A DNA stretch of 64,000 bases, from assembly GCA_000415965.1 (NCBI GenBank), contig KE356560.1, positions 1,362,369 through 1,426,368 of the forward strand, in the 5' to 3' direction. The translations under genes and the position numbers were made by a program. The notes beneath the pieces are model-generated. The model saw only the letters and a program-made list of their open reading frames with translations. It ran no database searches and was not told the DNA's origin. Positions 62,001-64,000 of this stretch are shown in pieces; positions within the stretch are counted from its first letter, which is position 1; each line of letters opens with the position of its first letter. This stretch comes from Haloquadratum walsbyi J07HQW1 (GTDB lineage Archaea > Halobacteriota > Halobacteria > Halobacteriales > Haloferacaceae).

Positions 62001-62549
62001 ATGAGTATTGACAAAAACAAAGCTGATCAAGTTGATGAGCGTCCGACGCGGGAAGTATCGGTCACAGTAAATGGTAAGGAAATAACCGCAGAGATTGAGC
62101 CACGAATCAAACTCTCCGATTTCCTTCGGTATCACGCCAATCTCAATGGTGTCCGAGTTGGGTGTGAACATGGCGCCTGTGGTGCCTGCACAGTCAGTGT
62201 GAACGGTGACCTTATCAAGAGTTGTCTTATGTATGCAGTACAGACTGACGGCGATGAGATCCTCACCGTTGAGGGGTTGTCCGAATCCGAAGATGGCTCG
62301 TTACATCCTGTTCAAGAGGCTTTTCATGAATCACATGCGCTTCAATGCGGATTTTGCACCAGTGGATTCGTTATGTCGACGTATGACCTACTAACAGATG
62401 AGTCCAATCCGTCCCGTGAGCAGACAAAAAAACATCTTTCTTCGAACATCTGTCGATGTACAGGATATCAAAACATCTACGAAGCTGTTGATCGAGCAGC
62501 AGAGAAAGTATCTGATGATGAGTCTATAACCCTGGAGGAGAATAATTAA
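62001..62549 (+). CDS. Molybdenum hydroxylase 2Fe-2S small subunit (CoxS type)
   Basis: A 182-residue iron-sulfur protein with two 2Fe-2S clusters. The plant-type ferredoxin cluster site is GCEHGACGACTVSVNG with a later Cys in KSCLM. The helical second cluster uses LQCGFCTSGF and SNICRCTGYQ. The N- and C-terminal extensions are acidic, common in haloarchaea. It transfers electrons from the molybdenum centre. Its stop overlaps the start of the large subunit (TAATG), showing translational coupling. Confidence 0.95.
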   Translation: MSIDKNKADQVDERPTREVSVTVNGKEITAEIEPRIKLSDFLRYHANLNGVRVGCEHGACGACTVSVNGDLIKSCLMYAVQTDGDEILTVEGLSESEDGSLHPVQEAFHESHALQCGFCTSGFVMSTYDLLTDESNPSREQTKKHLSSNICRCTGYQNIYEAVDRAAEKVSDDESITLEENN

Positions 62550-64000
62550 TGTCACAACCAGATACCACTTCCACAGGCAATGTCACCGACACGACCAGTG
62601 ATACCGAGACATTCGTCGGCAAAGGATTAAATCGCGTTGAGGACCACCGCATTCTCACTGGCCGGGCAGAATATATCCATGATATGGCGTCAGAGCAGTC
62701 ACTGAGCATGGGTCTCTTACGGAGTGCGCATGCACGCGCTGATATCGTGAATATCGATGTCAGTGCCGCCGAAGCACATCCTGACTGTCGTCTTATATTA
62801 ACCGGCGAAGACATCGCTGCGGAGTATAATCCGATGCCCTGCGGGCTTAATGGCATCTCAGAATGGGCATTAGCAAAGAACACGGTCAATTTTGTTGGTG
62901 AACCAGTCGCATTGGTTATTGCACATAACCGATACATCGTCGAAGATCTGATTGACCTGATTGATGTAGAGTATGCGGTCAAAGAGGCAGTCATTGACTC
63001 AAGTGATGCCCGTCAGGACAATACAGTCATTCATACTGAACTTGGCACGAACGTTCCTGATAGTGAGTGTTTACACTTTGGCGAGGTGGAAGACGCCTTC
63101 GAATCGGCTGATAATGTTATCGAAAATCAATATTCATGGGGACGTATTTCTGGGGTCCCACTTGAGACTGCCGGGGTCGTCGCCGAATACGATACCGAGA
63201 CCGATAGCTTCCACATTGATTGTAATATTCAACTTCACACGTTGGTCGATGACACAATTTATGAGCCATTGGGATATGATCCCGATGATGTGGTATTAAA
63301 TGTTCCACCAGATGTTGGTGGGAGCTATGGAACCAAAATCGCCCTTCATCGCTACTGCACGCTTGCTGCGATTGCGAGTCAACAACTCGATGGGACCCCG
63401 ATAAAGTATATTGAAGACCGAATTGAAAACATGCAGGGTGGGGATATGCACTCTTCGGATCGAGAGTACTCATTCCGGATTGGGTTTGATGATGATGGCA
63501 TCATTCAAGCGATTGATGTGAATTTCACCGATGACTTTGGTGCATACCCCCGATATCCGGTTAATCAGACATTAAAACCACTCACGAACGTCACGAATAC
63601 ATACGATATTGACCATGTGCGATATGAGTATGAATTGGTATTAACGAATAAAACATCACAGACAGCTTACCGTGGGTTCGGCGTCCCACAGCATCTGTAC
63701 GCTCTCGAAATGGCTGTTGATGAGGCTGCTCGAAAGATTGAGATGGATCCATACGAATTCCGCCAACGGAATCTGATTCAGCCAGAGCAGATGCCATATA
63801 AACTCCCGACGAAAAATATGTACGATTCCGGGGACTTCCCAGCAGCGCTCACTCAAATCAAAGAACTTGTCGAAAATAAAGAGCAAATAGAGGGCGGGCT
63901 CCTTGATCCTGATATTATTGAACAGCGTCAAGCCGATGGGAAATATCGAGGTGTGAGCTATACAGTTCATGTTGAACCCGGTGTGAGTGGTGCCGACTGG
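62549..64000 (+). CDS. Molybdenum hydroxylase large subunit (CoxL/XdhB type), 3' partial
   Basis: The molybdopterin-binding subunit, open to the right edge (about 484 residues visible of an expected 750-800). FVGKGLNRVEDHRILTGRAE is the family start, VNFVGEPVALVIA follows, and DVGGSYGTKIALHRYC replaces the GGGFGxK cofactor loop. The active-site loop reads TAYRGFGVPQ, with no Cys in the position of the VAYRCSFR loop of form I CO dehydrogenase. It is therefore more like a xanthine-, aldehyde- or nicotinate-type hydroxylase. The catalytic Glu is beyond the window. Start ATG overlaps the stop of CoxS. Confidence 0.9.
   Translation, partial: MSQPDTTSTGNVTDTTSDTETFVGKGLNRVEDHRILTGRAEYIHDMASEQSLSMGLLRSAHARADIVNIDVSAAEAHPDCRLILTGEDIAAEYNPMPCGLNGISEWALAKNTVNFVGEPVALVIAHNRYIVEDLIDLIDVEYAVKEAVIDSSDARQDNTVIHTELGTNVPDSECLHFGEVEDAFESADNVIENQYSWGRISGVPLETAGVVAEYDTETDSFHIDCNIQLHTLVDDTIYEPLGYDPDDVVLNVPPDVGGSYGTKIALHRYCTLAAIASQQLDGTPIKYIEDRIENMQGGDMHSSDREYSFRIGFDDDGIIQAIDVNFTDDFGAYPRYPVNQTLKPLTNVTNTYDIDHVRYEYELVLTNKTSQTAYRGFGVPQHLYALEMAVDEAARKIEMDPYEFRQRNLIQPEQMPYKLPTKNMYDSGDFPAALTQIKELVENKEQIEGGLLDPDIIEQRQADGKYRGVSYTVHVEPGVSGADW

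Noticed and set aside
62549-64000. CO dehydrogenase identity for the large subunit
   Set aside because: The loop AYRGFG lacks the Cys of form I CoxL; a general molybdenum hydroxylase call is safer.
1-64000. CRISPR array or tRNA/rRNA genes
   Set aside because: No regularly spaced direct repeats, no rRNA-like blocks and no tRNA cloverleaf noticed by eye; a tRNA scan would be decisive.

Overview
The window looks like chromosome of a low-GC haloarchaeon, most like Haloquadratum. Proteins are acidic. Several promoters place a TATA-like box 25-35 bases before a start codon with no visible leader. Haloarchaeal families recur (CxxC zinc ribbons, PAS/HisKA sensors, haloarchaeal UspA, IS1341-type tnpB ends). 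AT content is high, and coding density is very low in places. Only the first ~1.05 kb is GC-rich, and it ends in a truncated gene. I saw no rRNA, tRNA or CRISPR array, though tRNAs cannot be excluded without a program.

Bases 1-32,500 are gene-poor and full of decay. They hold the end of a metal ABC permease, a truncated FAD enzyme, a winged-helix/PIN toxin-antitoxin pair with a frameshifted toxin, a 50-residue two-finger zinc protein, and a FAD monooxygenase-like gene. They also hold a single-domain ubiquitin-like (Multi_ubiq-type) gene, two intact sensor kinases (12.9 and 21.7 kb) and two wrecked ones (10.8-12.5 and 24.9-26.7 kb) that are paralogues, a CPBP protease, a Sensor-domain membrane protein, a THEP1-type NTPase, a DUF2250-type regulator, a UspA protein and many small membrane proteins.

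Bases 32,900-39,400 are a compact plus-strand block: a Tat-type lipoprotein, a membrane-embedded spermidine-synthase-like protein, a DUF2617-like protein, a pentapeptide-like-repeat protein fused to a K+-channel-type pore (TIGYG), and a beta-rich zinc-ribbon protein. This is the best candidate for an unusual, poorly described system. Bases 39,400-47,500 carry membrane proteins and a stress group (msrA, msrB, cutA, a PAS protein).

Bases 48,100-64,000 are a catabolic region: a CocE-type hydrolase, an NCS2 nucleobase permease, a dihydropyrimidinase-like amidohydrolase, an IclR regulator, a cyclase-family hydrolase, a zinc alcohol dehydrogenase, a class III CoA-transferase, and an XdhC/CoxM/CoxS/CoxL-type molybdenum hydroxylase whose large subunit runs off the window. 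Together they suggest import, ring opening or hydroxylation, and CoA-dependent use of a cyclic nitrogen compound.

Small mobile remnants punctuate the window: one 252-bp MITE with 8-bp target duplications, nine copies of a ~120-bp MITE family with CAGTYG termini, several orphan right ends of IS1341/tnpB elements, one decayed tnpB, and many hexamer or pentamer simple-sequence tracts.
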